Of a stretch of DNA of 64,000 bases, positions 52,930 through 61,481 are shown piece by piece. The notes beneath the pieces were generated by a model that worked only from the letters and a program-made list of their open reading frames with translations, was not told where the DNA came from and ran no database searches. The DNA is taken from contig JBBCIS010000003.1 in the NCBI GenBank assembly GCA_037189845.1, positions 682,001 to 746,000 on the forward strand, read 5' to 3'. Source of the stretch: JAMLHH01 sp037189845 (lineage in GTDB: Bacteria; Bacteroidota; Bacteroidia; Chitinophagales; JADIYW01). Made by a program: the position numbers and the translations under genes. Numbering within the stretch: the stretch's first letter is position 1; every line of letters starts with the position of its first letter.

Positions 52930-54046
52930 AAAACTGCTTTATATTTTCACAAATATAATCAATCTCCGGCTCAGTCATTTCTGTATGTATGGGCAACGAA
53001 AGCACCTGCTGACAGAGCATTTCCGTATTTGGTAAAAAGATATCCTGATAGTACGGTTTCTGATGATAAACCGGCAAGGGATAATACACCACAGACGGAA
53101 TTTGTTTCTCTTTCAGAAACTCCTGCAATGCATCTCTGGCCGTTTTGTCTTTCAAACGAATGGTATATTGATGAAAAACGTGTGTGGAGGTAGAGATTCT
53201 GTACGGAATCTGAATTTCTGCAATAGATTTCAGCTGCAAATCATATCTATCGGAAACCGCTCTGCGGGCATTTGTAAATTCAGATAGATGCTCCAGTTTC
53301 ACCCTTAAAATAGCCGCTTGTATAGTATCCAGTCTGGAATTAACACCTACGACATCATGAATATATTTTCTGGATTGGCCGTGGTTGGCCATCATTTTCA
53401 GACTTTTTGCAAGGTCTTCGTCCTGAGTAAAAATCGCTCCGCCGTCACCGAAAGCTCCCAGATTTTTAGACGGAAAAAAAGAAGTCGTCCCGATATAACC
53501 AATTGTCCCGGCAGATATTGGGTTTCCGCCAATCAGGCATTCTGCTCCGATGGCTTGCGCATTGTCTTCGATGATAAGAAGTCCTCTTTCATTGGCCCAT
53601 TGCAGAATAGAGTCCATTTCTGCTGATTGACCATACAGATGTACAACTATCAAAGCTTTGCAGTCAGCCGTGTATGCTTCGTTCAATAAATCTACATCCA
53701 TCATAAAATGTTGGAGATCCACATCACAATAAACAGGTTCAATTCCCAGCAGCTTCAAAATCTCGACACTCGCTATATAGGTAAAACCCGGCACTATGAC
53801 CTTGTCTCCGGCTTTTAACCCCAGTGCCATACATGCCAACATCAGTGCATCGGTACCATTGCCACAGCTGATGGTATACTTAGATGAAAGATATTGTCCT
53901 AATTCCTGTTCAAAATCTCTGACTTCCTGTCCCTGAATAAATTGAGCTGATTGCAGACATTCTTTTATTTTCCGGTCTATTTCGGAAGATAATCTCTGAT
54001 ATTGCTTTTGCAGATCGACCATCTGTATGTTGGGAACGTACGTCAT
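52913..54046 (-). CDS. wbpE: UDP-sugar 3-aminotransferase
   Basis: A DegT-family PLP enzyme of 377 residues from the ATG at 54046 (MTYVPNIQMVDLQKQ), chosen because a longer ATG at 54070 lies in the end of the RES gene and only the shorter form is shared with the displaced copy upstream. Family marks: ISCGNGTDALMLACMALGL, VPGFTYIASVEILKLLG, VHLYGQSAEMDSI, IIEDNAQAIGAE and the PLP lysine in FFPSKNLGAFGDGG (about Lys194). The match to WbpE is close. It aminates C3 of the 3-keto-uronic acid from WbpB. Confidence 0.92.
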   Translation of the reverse strand: MTYVPNIQMVDLQKQYQRLSSEIDRKIKECLQSAQFIQGQEVRDFEQELGQYLSSKYTISCGNGTDALMLACMALGLKAGDKVIVPGFTYIASVEILKLLGIEPVYCDVDLQHFMMDVDLLNEAYTADCKALIVVHLYGQSAEMDSILQWANERGLLIIEDNAQAIGAECLIGGNPISAGTIGYIGTTSFFPSKNLGAFGDGGAIFTQDEDLAKSLKMMANHGQSRKYIHDVVGVNSRLDTIQAAILRVKLEHLSEFTNARRAVSDRYDLQLKSIAEIQIPYRISTSTHVFHQYTIRLKDKTARDALQEFLKEKQIPSVVYYPLPVYHQKPYYQDIFLPNTEMLCQQVLSLPIHTEMTEPEIDYICENIKQFFDAGA

Positions 54047-54047
54047 T

Positions 54048-55016
54048 TCATTGATTTTTATAGAATTCATTTTGAGTTAACCCTTCAAAATCCTCTTTGA
54101 TAGCATTCATGTAAGACTCGTTTTGGGGACTTACATTTTTCCATATGATATTACTTCCTACCACCTCTGCAAATTCGGAAATGCAAAATTTTATGCGGGA
54201 GGTGTTAGTATTATATTCGCCTACACTTATCACATATAATCTTGATAGAAATGCATTATGCTCAACAAAATTAGGATTTAGTGCGAAATTGACGCCTCTT
54301 AAAGATGATTGAACACTAGGGTAAATTAATATGTCTGCCCTAAAATCATGTTTCGCATAAAGGTTTTTGTGTGACAATGTAGCCGAAAGAGAATAGTTAT
54401 TATCATGTATAAAACTATCATGTAAAAAGTTTAAATATTCTATTAGTCCATCCTTTCGGCTTGATTCAAGAGGTTTTCCGAAACTTCTTTCAAAAGGTAA
54501 TCCAATGTTTTCTTTGAAAAGATTTTTTATATCATTAAAATCATTTTCAGGAGGGAGATTGGTTTGTAAAAAATTTTGAATTACTATTTTCTTATTTGCA
54601 TTCTTTAATTGCCATTTTGAAAGACAATATTTTTTATTAGGCACAACATTACCTCTTAAACATTCCATAAGAGCAGTTAAGAGATTATTAGAACTATAAA
54701 ACACAGGATGTTTTGGAAAATTACAGCGTCCCATTTTGGTTACGTCTGTTGGTGGATAACTATGCTCTCTAATTAAATTGATATTGGTAAACGTATCAAA
54801 ATCCCTAGCTCTGTACAAGCTAAAAGGAAACGATTCCTTACTCCATATTAATAATGGATCACATTCAAAGTTGAATTTTTCCCGAATTGTGGTTGATACA
54901 TATTCAACATATTCTTCAATAGGAATATCGTCGTTATATTCAAGAATTTGGGAGAGGTTAATTTGCTTAACTACACTCCTAATATCTTCAACTGTTGGGA
55001 TTTCATTCATATTCAT
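54048..55016 (-). CDS. RES-domain protein, possible NAD-degrading toxin
   Basis: A 322-residue protein with RES-domain features: FSLYRARDF (Arg), MGRCNFPKHPVFYSSNNLLTALMECL (begins the R-N-P-Y...E core), and a late NFALNPNF with Ser after YPSVQ. RES toxins are ART-fold enzymes that destroy NAD+; this one is longer than the usual 150-200 residues, with an N-terminal helical part (1-60). No Xre/MbcA-type antitoxin gene is adjacent, so activity as a toxin is open. It sits in front of wbpE, boxed by two copies of the wbpE 5' end, and does not belong to the sugar pathway. Confidence 0.65.
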   Translation of the reverse strand: MNMNEIPTVEDIRSVVKQINLSQILEYNDDIPIEEYVEYVSTTIREKFNFECDPLLIWSKESFPFSLYRARDFDTFTNINLIREHSYPPTDVTKMGRCNFPKHPVFYSSNNLLTALMECLRGNVVPNKKYCLSKWQLKNANKKIVIQNFLQTNLPPENDFNDIKNLFKENIGLPFERSFGKPLESSRKDGLIEYLNFLHDSFIHDNNYSLSATLSHKNLYAKHDFRADILIYPSVQSSLRGVNFALNPNFVEHNAFLSRLYVISVGEYNTNTSRIKFCISEFAEVVGSNIIWKNVSPQNESYMNAIKEDFEGLTQNEFYKNQ

Positions 55017-55042
55017 GATAGTGATTCTTTATACTTTTCATA

Positions 55043-55096
55043 TTAGTACTTATTATTTTTCAGATCGACCATCTGTACTTTGGGAACGTGAGTCAT
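55043..55096 (-). pseudogene. displaced copy of the wbpE 5' end
   Basis: Read leftward from the ATG at 55096 it encodes MTHVPKVQMVDLKNNKY and then stops, matching the wbpE start MTYVPNIQMVDLQ. At DNA level 55061-55096 agrees with 54011-54046 at 32 of 36 bases. It keeps the ancestral upstream DNA of wbpE while the intact gene has a different upstream, the RES gene. Confidence 0.82.
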
Positions 55097-55185
55097 GTGC
55101 TCAAAAATAGACGTTTAGAAAATGTTGTGTATAGATTCCTCTTATAATTGTATAAAAACGGGAGTTTGTACATATTTTTACTTTT

Positions 55186-58038
55186 ATGATGGATGGCAAA
55201 TGCCTGAAGCTGATTTTCCTATTGATTTTTTTCTTTAGCTATGGAGAAAATGAAACGGCTTTTGCCCAATCTGAAAAAATAGAAAAAGCCATCCTTTTAC
55301 AGAAAAAATCTTTGGACTCTGAGAAAAAAGGATTGTCAGAGGAAGCTCAGAATTACATTTTGGAAGGTATCCGCTTACTGAAAAATACGAAAAGAGATTC
55401 CGCAGCAAATACTGTTTTAATGCAGCTATATCACAAAAGATATCTTTACTTATATGATTCCGGAGAAGATATTCAAAAGGTTTTGGCTACAGCGCTGGAT
55501 GTGTTTCAATTGCCGGACATTCATCTTTCTGAAAAAGCGGTCTATGGGCAATTGTATTCCGATATAGGTGGAATGTATAGTCTAATGGGCAATAAGGAAG
55601 CTACTGTCAGATTTTATGAAAAAGCAGTAAGAATTCTGGAATCTTCAACTTTCGGGAATCCTGTCACCATAGGTCTGAGCTATAATAATCTGGCTTATGC
55701 ATACAGCGAAACAGGATATATGCACCAGGTTTTGAAGAATTATAAAAAAGCGTATCAGACATGGAGCGCATGTTGCCCTGAATATATTTACTATAATAAT
55801 ATAGTCCTGCAAAATCTGATTACGACCAACATAGAATACGGAGATATCAAATCAGCTCAGAATTATCTGCAGATTTATCAGAACTACTTTTCGAGATATG
55901 TCAGTTCACGGAATCAACCGGTAGAATCACTCACCCAAAATGACTCCGTTCTGCAAGCTGCATATGATTTTTTGAAAGCCAATATAGAAGTAGCTCTTGC
56001 GACAAACCATCCGGAAAAAGCTGAAAGTTATTTGTCTCAGCTGAAAAATTTATATCAAAAAACACCTGCTTCCGCTAAAGAAACCTACATAGGATATGTT
56101 TTTGCCTGTATAGAGGCTATTGGCTTAAAATATAAAGTGTTACAGGATTATCCAAAATCTGAAAAAACTTATAGAAGCTCTCAATCCTATATCAGCAGTC
56201 AGTTTTCACAGATGAAATTTCATGCAAATTTCGGTGTGTTGTACTATGACCGGAAAATGTATGAAAAATCTTTAGCGGAGGTAGATAATGCATTGGAGCT
56301 TTTCCCGGAAGAAACAGGCAGTCTGAGTTTTTTCATGTTGACCGTACTGAAATCGGAATTATTGATGCACCTGAATCAGGAGTTACAAAGTATCCAGCTG
56401 CAGGAAATATTGTACAGGAAAATGCTGAAAATTCAGGAAGAAAAATGGACGATTCAAAAGCTGAGGTACAAAGATTTTAACCAGCTTAATACCTGCCGGC
56501 ACATTTCCATTTTGCTTAAGTCAGCTAAAATTTATGAGCTATTGTATGAGCAATCAAAGCAAAAAACCGACCTGCAACAAGCAGCGAATTTTTATGAGAT
56601 AGCAGCTGAAATGTTTCATCAATACTACCTCAAAGGATTTTACAATAAAGAGCTGGATGAGTCAGCCAAACAAATCAAAGAGGGTTTGCTGGCAACTGCT
56701 TTTGATCAAAAAACAGAAAATGTAGAACACCTCCTGAATAAAATAGAAAGCAATGAATCTCAGCATCTCTGGAAAAAGTTTTTAGATAAAAATGCGGATG
56801 TACTGGGATTTGCAGAAGATAGGTTAAATGAAGATTTTCTTTTATCAATAGACACTTCTAAAGCTCAGAAACCTGTAGTGAAAAATCAAAAGTTTGAGGA
56901 GTTTTCAGCAGATAATTTTCAATTGAAAGATATTCAGCAGAAATTAAAACCTGACGAAATTCTGATAAGATATATAGTGGGAGAGGAGCACGTTTTCGCA
57001 TTCGTGATACGTCAGAAAACCTTGAATCTGATACAGCTTTCTGATACTGAGGAATTGAAAAAAATAGTAACTGATTATTACTACCAACTGAGCGGACTAT
57101 ACAAAGATTATCACACAACAGCTAAACTTCTTTATCAGAAATTATTAGCTCCTTTAAAGATAGAAGGTGGCAATCGGCTGACTTTTGTCATGGAAGATTT
57201 TCTGCATCTTTTACCGATGGAGAGCTTACTGGATTTTGGTGATTTCAGCTCAGTGAAATCTGTCAGCTATGCATACTCCCTTAAAATGCTGGACATACAA
57301 TCCAGCCTAAGAAATCATGCAAAACATAAACAGATAGCCATATTTGCACCGGAATATGCTGCATACAAACAGGAGAACGGAGCAGCCAGAAAAGGAGACT
57401 TGAAAAAATTATTTTTTGCTCAGAAAGAAGCAGATGCTATTCTGAAAACTTCTCAGGGAAAGTTATTTGCCGGACAGAATGCTACTAAAGAGAACTTTAT
57501 ACAGGCATCTTCCACCTACAATGTATTTCATCTGGCGATGCACGCCATCATGGACACCAATAATTACGAGCAGTCCTATCTTGCCTTTCAGCATCAGCAA
57601 CCATTGTATTTCAGTGAACTGTATCAGATGGAAATTCCCGCACAGCTGGTCATATTAAGCGCATGTAATACGGGCAATGGTTTACTTGAAAACGGAGAGG
57701 GGTTCATGAGCTTGTCCAGGGCATTTACTTATGCCGGGGTTTCTGCTACCATTCATTCCTTATGGGAAGTTCCGGATAAAGAAACGGCAGACCTGATGAA
57801 AATATTTTACGAATTACTGAAGGAAAATCTCAGCCCTGCAGAAGCACTATTTCAGGCAAAGAAGGAGTTCCGGCAAAAATATCCTCAAAAATCACATCCA
57901 TATTTCTGGGCAGGTTTCGTAATAAACGGTACCGTGGAAACAGAAGAGAAATCCTTTTCATTTCCTGTCTGGCTGATTTTAGCAATAACAGGACTTGTCG
58001 GACTGTCTGGATGGATGATAAATAGGAGAAGAAAATGA
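55186..58038 (+). CDS. TPR-CHAT caspase-like protease with C-terminal membrane anchor
   Basis: A 950-residue protein. A signal peptide (1-27, ending AFAQ) precedes TPR-type helical repeats (about 30-520), for example GLSYNNLAYAYSETGYMHQVL and NFGVLYYDRKMYEKSLAEVD. The CHAT domain occupies about 590-910, with the caspase-like dyad His786 (HLAMHA) and Cys827 (LSACNTG), and GFMSLSRAFTYAGVSATIHSLWEV following. The last 25 residues form a membrane helix (PVWLILAITGLVGLSGWMI) plus a basic tail (NRRRK), so the protease faces the periplasm. It is convergent with a sigma/membrane protein pair, six bases apart. What activates it and what it cuts are unknown. Confidence 0.88.
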   Translation: MMDGKCLKLIFLLIFFFSYGENETAFAQSEKIEKAILLQKKSLDSEKKGLSEEAQNYILEGIRLLKNTKRDSAANTVLMQLYHKRYLYLYDSGEDIQKVLATALDVFQLPDIHLSEKAVYGQLYSDIGGMYSLMGNKEATVRFYEKAVRILESSTFGNPVTIGLSYNNLAYAYSETGYMHQVLKNYKKAYQTWSACCPEYIYYNNIVLQNLITTNIEYGDIKSAQNYLQIYQNYFSRYVSSRNQPVESLTQNDSVLQAAYDFLKANIEVALATNHPEKAESYLSQLKNLYQKTPASAKETYIGYVFACIEAIGLKYKVLQDYPKSEKTYRSSQSYISSQFSQMKFHANFGVLYYDRKMYEKSLAEVDNALELFPEETGSLSFFMLTVLKSELLMHLNQELQSIQLQEILYRKMLKIQEEKWTIQKLRYKDFNQLNTCRHISILLKSAKIYELLYEQSKQKTDLQQAANFYEIAAEMFHQYYLKGFYNKELDESAKQIKEGLLATAFDQKTENVEHLLNKIESNESQHLWKKFLDKNADVLGFAEDRLNEDFLLSIDTSKAQKPVVKNQKFEEFSADNFQLKDIQQKLKPDEILIRYIVGEEHVFAFVIRQKTLNLIQLSDTEELKKIVTDYYYQLSGLYKDYHTTAKLLYQKLLAPLKIEGGNRLTFVMEDFLHLLPMESLLDFGDFSSVKSVSYAYSLKMLDIQSSLRNHAKHKQIAIFAPEYAAYKQENGAARKGDLKKLFFAQKEADAILKTSQGKLFAGQNATKENFIQASSTYNVFHLAMHAIMDTNNYEQSYLAFQHQQPLYFSELYQMEIPAQLVILSACNTGNGLLENGEGFMSLSRAFTYAGVSATIHSLWEVPDKETADLMKIFYELLKENLSPAEALFQAKKEFRQKYPQKSHPYFWAGFVINGTVETEEKSFSFPVWLILAITGLVGLSGWMINRRRK

Positions 58039-58044
58039 ACTCGT

Positions 58045-58761
58045 TTATATCTCTTTCAGCAACTCCTCTACCTGCTCTGAAAACTCCGTATCTCTTTTTG
58101 CTAAATCTTTTAAAAGCTCTTCTGCAAAATCTCTTTTGCCGTCTTTTAGAAAAGTAAGAGCTAAATACCATTGAGCGATATCTTTGTAATCATTGTCTTC
58201 GGTTTTCAATTGCTGAAACCTTTGGATGGCTGTTTCTGTCTGCCCGTTTTCTAAATGAGATATTCCTGAATATAATAAAGCAAAAGATGTTCTGTTGGAT
58301 TCGTACAGCTGGTCAAAAAGTGGTGCAGATAGAATATAATTTTCTGTATCGTAAGCTTCAAAAGCTTTTGCAATAGATGATGTATCAGCCGCTCCTCTGA
58401 CTGCCGGAGCAATAATATTAGGATAAGGTTGGTAGTAGCTCAGATACAGCTGTTCGGCAGGTTTATCTCTGAACAGGAACAATGTAATAGTTGTAATCAT
58501 CATAAAACCGATAAATGATGCCGCAACTGCTTTCCATTTGAATGGTTTTGATTGTTTGGACGAATCTATATTCCGGAGAAAAGATTTCAAATCTTCTCTT
58601 TCATTTCGGGTGATAGCCTTTTTTACATTCTGCTCAAAAAGGACTTGCTCTCTGAAAGAAATATCTTCGTTCATCAGCACATCCAGTTGTTGGCGTTCCT
58701 CCTGAGTGAGCTGATTCTTCAGAAATTTTTCCAATAAAACTTCTCTGTCAATCTTTTCCAT
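58045..58761 (-). CDS. membrane anti-sigma-like protein with periplasmic TPR-like tail
   Basis: A 238-residue protein. The cytosolic first 70 residues include LLEKFLKNQLTQEERQQLDVL, a helix typical of Bacteroidota anti-sigma factors. A membrane segment (KAVAASFIGFMMITTITLFLF, about 75-95) follows, and the periplasmic part has two or three TPR-like units (NYILSAPLFDQLYESNRTSF, ALLYSGISHLENGQTETAI). It overlaps the sigma factor gene by 14 bases. The TPR tail could contact the neighbouring TPR-CHAT protein or other periplasmic partners. Confidence 0.72.
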   Translation of the reverse strand: MEKIDREVLLEKFLKNQLTQEERQQLDVLMNEDISFREQVLFEQNVKKAITRNEREDLKSFLRNIDSSKQSKPFKWKAVAASFIGFMMITTITLFLFRDKPAEQLYLSYYQPYPNIIAPAVRGAADTSSIAKAFEAYDTENYILSAPLFDQLYESNRTSFALLYSGISHLENGQTETAIQRFQQLKTEDNDYKDIAQWYLALTFLKDGKRDFAEELLKDLAKRDTEFSEQVEELLKEI

Positions 58762-59296
58762 ATACTAACTTTTTGAGCATTGCCAGGCAGCGGGATTTTT
58801 GACTTTTGACCACATCTTTGCCTGCATAATTCCCTGCCTTTACGATATCTTCTATTTTTTTTCCTTCATAGTAAAACCAGATCAAAATCTTTCTGCACCC
58901 TTCTCCCATTTCGTTGAGCTTAGCCTGCAAAAGCCGGATGACAGCTTCGTTTTCATCCTGTTTGTCTGTGTCAATCCATTCCAGTTCTTCGGGAAAAGAT
59001 TCCGTGTCTGCCAGTGAAATTTTCAGTTGTTGTTTGTAGTTTTTATATGCCATAAACTTCCCTATAGAAAACAAATATGTCTTCAGAGAGCTTTTCAAAT
59101 CATCCAGTTTACCTTTTCGGATATTTTCTACCAGAGCAATGACGGCATCCTGATAAATATCTTCTGCATCAGCATTCGAAATAGAAAACTTCTGCTGAAT
59201 GAATTGAGTAAATCCATCTTTGTTTTCCAGATAAAAACGTTGTAAAACCTCTTTTGAACCGCTTTTTATAGCTGCTATGACTTCGCTTTCTTTCAA
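58748..59296 (-). CDS. ECF-like RNA polymerase sigma factor
   Basis: A 182-residue sigma factor. Region 2 has ISNADAEDIYQDAVIALVEN and LKTYLFSIGKFMAYKNYK; region 4 has LNEMGEGCRKILIWFYYEGKK (begins) and GKDVVKSQKSRCLAMLKKL. It belongs to the type found next to TPR/CHAT proteins in Bacteroidota. It overlaps the anti-sigma-like gene and probably controls a small regulon that may include the convergent CHAT gene. Confidence 0.88.
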   Translation of the reverse strand: MKESEVIAAIKSGSKEVLQRFYLENKDGFTQFIQQKFSISNADAEDIYQDAVIALVENIRKGKLDDLKSSLKTYLFSIGKFMAYKNYKQQLKISLADTESFPEELEWIDTDKQDENEAVIRLLQAKLNEMGEGCRKILIWFYYEGKKIEDIVKAGNYAGKDVVKSQKSRCLAMLKKLVYGKD

Positions 59297-59332
59297 CTTA
59301 GTGAAGTTTTGCTCTGAAAGTAAACAAAAAAA

Positions 59333-59983
59333 TCAGTCTAGACGGATGATATTATCTACTACGTATATTGTATTGTTCTCGTCTTTGAGAACATTTCGAG
59401 GAAATAAATCCGAAATTATGTAATGTTGATTTTTGAACGTCGTCTCATTCATCATCTCAAAACCGATTGAGCTCATATAGGTTGCTATATCTTCCTGAGT
59501 AGCCTGTATCGCATTCGGTATAAAATTTTGTTGAAGGACGACTTCTACATAAGGAGCTCTGTTATTACCATTGTCTATGCCGGTAAATCCCACCAATTGA
59601 TATGATGTTTCCGGAAATAATTGATTGTGAATCTCAATCTGTTTAAAAAGAATTGAGATAAGAAAGTTCGAATTAAAGAGATTATTGCTTTTATAAAGAA
59701 ATCCTGTTTCAGGATTCAATGCAAGCGTATTTTCATATCCGCCTCCTTTCATGGGATGCCCCAATGAGTAAAAGTTTTCTATCCAGAGACCCTTTGTTTT
59801 CGCATAATTGAATGCTATGCGTTTTTCAGCATCTTCTTTTTCGTGTTGACTGAGTTTCTCAGAATTTCTTCCTGAGCCTTCTTCAAGTCTATCGGCAACT
59901 TCCTTTCTGAGATAGCTTTCATTGCTTTCTCCGAATTGATTTCGTGAGCTTTGTTCAGATATTTCATCTCCATCACGTTTCAC
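59333..59983 (-). CDS. orphan polyvalent-protein-type kinase domain
   Basis: A 216-residue protein that matches what I know of the kinase domain found in phage and conjugative-element polyvalent proteins (kinase-PolyVal). It has YSLGHPMKGGGYENTLA, a Lys in GFLYKSNNL that would bind ATP phosphate, IEIHNQLFPETSYQLVGF, the acidic ISDLFPRNVLKD (catalytic-loop-like, D...N) and YVVDNIIRLD. The N-terminal 55 residues are charged and probably disordered. It stands alone on the chromosome without other mobile-element genes, so it may be a domesticated or stranded piece of an element. Kinase activity is inferred. Confidence 0.65.
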   Translation of the reverse strand: MKRDGDEISEQSSRNQFGESNESYLRKEVADRLEEGSGRNSEKLSQHEKEDAEKRIAFNYAKTKGLWIENFYSLGHPMKGGGYENTLALNPETGFLYKSNNLFNSNFLISILFKQIEIHNQLFPETSYQLVGFTGIDNGNNRAPYVEVVLQQNFIPNAIQATQEDIATYMSSIGFEMMNETTFKNQHYIISDLFPRNVLKDENNTIYVVDNIIRLD

Positions 59984-60051
59984 TTATTTATTTTTTCAGT
60001 TCTAAATTAATTCAAAAATTGCAATTCTTGTGATAGTAGATTTCTATTGTC

Positions 60052-60084
60052 TTTGACAATTTTCTCTATTCATGTTTACCTTTT
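60052..60084 (+). promoter_or_regulatory. candidate promoter of the OmpA-lipoprotein operon
   Basis: TTTG at 60052-60055 and TACCTTTT at 60077-60084, 21 bases apart, resemble the Bacteroidota -33 (TTG) and -7 (TAnnTTTG) boxes with one mismatch at the last base. The ATG follows 39 bases after the -7 box, a reasonable leader. Confidence 0.4.
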
Positions 60085-60123
60085 TCTGCTTCTGGCACTA
60101 ACAGTGACAAATCAGAAGAGACT

Positions 60124-61464
60124 ATGAAAAGTTTTTGCATAACAGCCATCGGGATTTTATTTCTATACACAGGAAGTTTACATGCACAGATCATTCATCC
60201 AAAAGACGTTATAAGAAATAAAGGCGAGCAGCGAACCAATTCCGGGGTGGACAGAGGAGTAGATAAGGGGCTGGACAAGCTGGAAGAAGGAATCGGCAAT
60301 ATTTTTAAAAAGAAGGATAAAAAGAAAGAACCGTCATCACCTGAACCAACAGTATCTGAAACTACACCAACATTACCGGAAGTGAAAACAACCTCGCCTG
60401 TATCAGGTAACGATACTGACTTCTCGGAATATGAAGGCTCAAAATTTGTTGCCGGAAAAAATGTATTGTTCTTTGAAGATTTTGCTGACGCAAGATTGGG
60501 TTCTGGTAATACAAACTGGCATTTATATGAATACGACCCTTCTGCAGATTTTGAAAGACCCAATGTCAGAACCATTTCCGCAGCAAATGGAAACTGGCTG
60601 AAAATGCCACGTAAAGGATTTGTATTTCCCAATAGCTTTAAAAATCTGCCGGAACAATTCACTATTGAGTTTGACCTCTATGCTGACCCGCAAAAGATGT
60701 CTGAAATGGAAGGTGGCTTCAGGACAAATTTTGTTGCATTAGATGACCGGGAGGAATACAATATGTATTGGGTTTCTGAACCTTCAATAGAGCTGGATAT
60801 ACATCCACACGGAAGTACAAAAGTGGTATATATTTCTGCACAATCTGAGTACAATTCTAATATTTCCGGCAAAGAAAGGTTGTTTGACACTACGTTCAAA
60901 TCCGGCTGGAATCCAGGAGCAGTAAACCGCGCTTCTATTTACCGAAACGGAAAGCACATTATTCTTTACCTAAATGGAAAGGAAATGCTCAATCTTCCGA
61001 ACGGGCTTCCTAAAAAAGCACAATACAATCTTATCCTTTCTACCAATATGTGGGGTGATGGAATATATGTAAGCAATATTCGTGTAGCCGGAAACGTACC
61101 TGATGCTACCAACGAAATGAAATCGGAAGGAAAGTTTGTTACCAATTCAATTTACTTCGACGTCAATTCTTCCCGTATCAAACCTGAAAGCTGGACTGCA
61201 TTAAATCAAGCGGCAGACGCTATTCGATCCACTACAGGAAATATACTTATCATCGGGCATACAGACAGTGACGGAACTGATGAAGCCAATCTTACACTTT
61301 CCAGAAAAAGAGCCGAATCTGTAAAAAACGCGCTCGTCAGGGAATTTAGTATCAGTGCATCCGGACTGACAACCGATGGGAAAGGCGAATCTGAACCAGT
61401 TGAATCTAATGCCACACCGGAAGGTAAAGCCAATAACAGAAGGGTAGAATTTGTCAGGCAATAA
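60124..61464 (+). CDS. OmpA-family outer-membrane protein
   Basis: A 446-residue protein. Signal peptide (1-21, ending SLHAQ), then a basic/Pro-rich linker (GLDKLEEGIGNIFKKKDKKKE), a concanavalin-like beta domain (about 110-320, with FEDFADARLGSGNTNWHLYE and IYRNGKHIILYLNG), and an OmpA C-terminal domain (about 335-446) with ILIIGHTDSDGTDEANL, SRKRAESV and NRRVEF. The OmpA domain anchors to peptidoglycan; the middle domain could bind sugars. It begins an operon of envelope proteins that runs off the window. Confidence 0.9.
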   Translation: MKSFCITAIGILFLYTGSLHAQIIHPKDVIRNKGEQRTNSGVDRGVDKGLDKLEEGIGNIFKKKDKKKEPSSPEPTVSETTPTLPEVKTTSPVSGNDTDFSEYEGSKFVAGKNVLFFEDFADARLGSGNTNWHLYEYDPSADFERPNVRTISAANGNWLKMPRKGFVFPNSFKNLPEQFTIEFDLYADPQKMSEMEGGFRTNFVALDDREEYNMYWVSEPSIELDIHPHGSTKVVYISAQSEYNSNISGKERLFDTTFKSGWNPGAVNRASIYRNGKHIILYLNGKEMLNLPNGLPKKAQYNLILSTNMWGDGIYVSNIRVAGNVPDATNEMKSEGKFVTNSIYFDVNSSRIKPESWTALNQAADAIRSTTGNILIIGHTDSDGTDEANLTLSRKRAESVKNALVREFSISASGLTTDGKGESEPVESNATPEGKANNRRVEFVRQ

Positions 61465-61481
61465 CATTTAAAACAACAATC

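Noticed and set aside
54048..55016. A RES/Xre toxin-antitoxin pair
   Set aside because: No antitoxin-type gene is on either side of the RES gene; wbpE follows directly and the upstream DNA holds only the displaced wbpE start.
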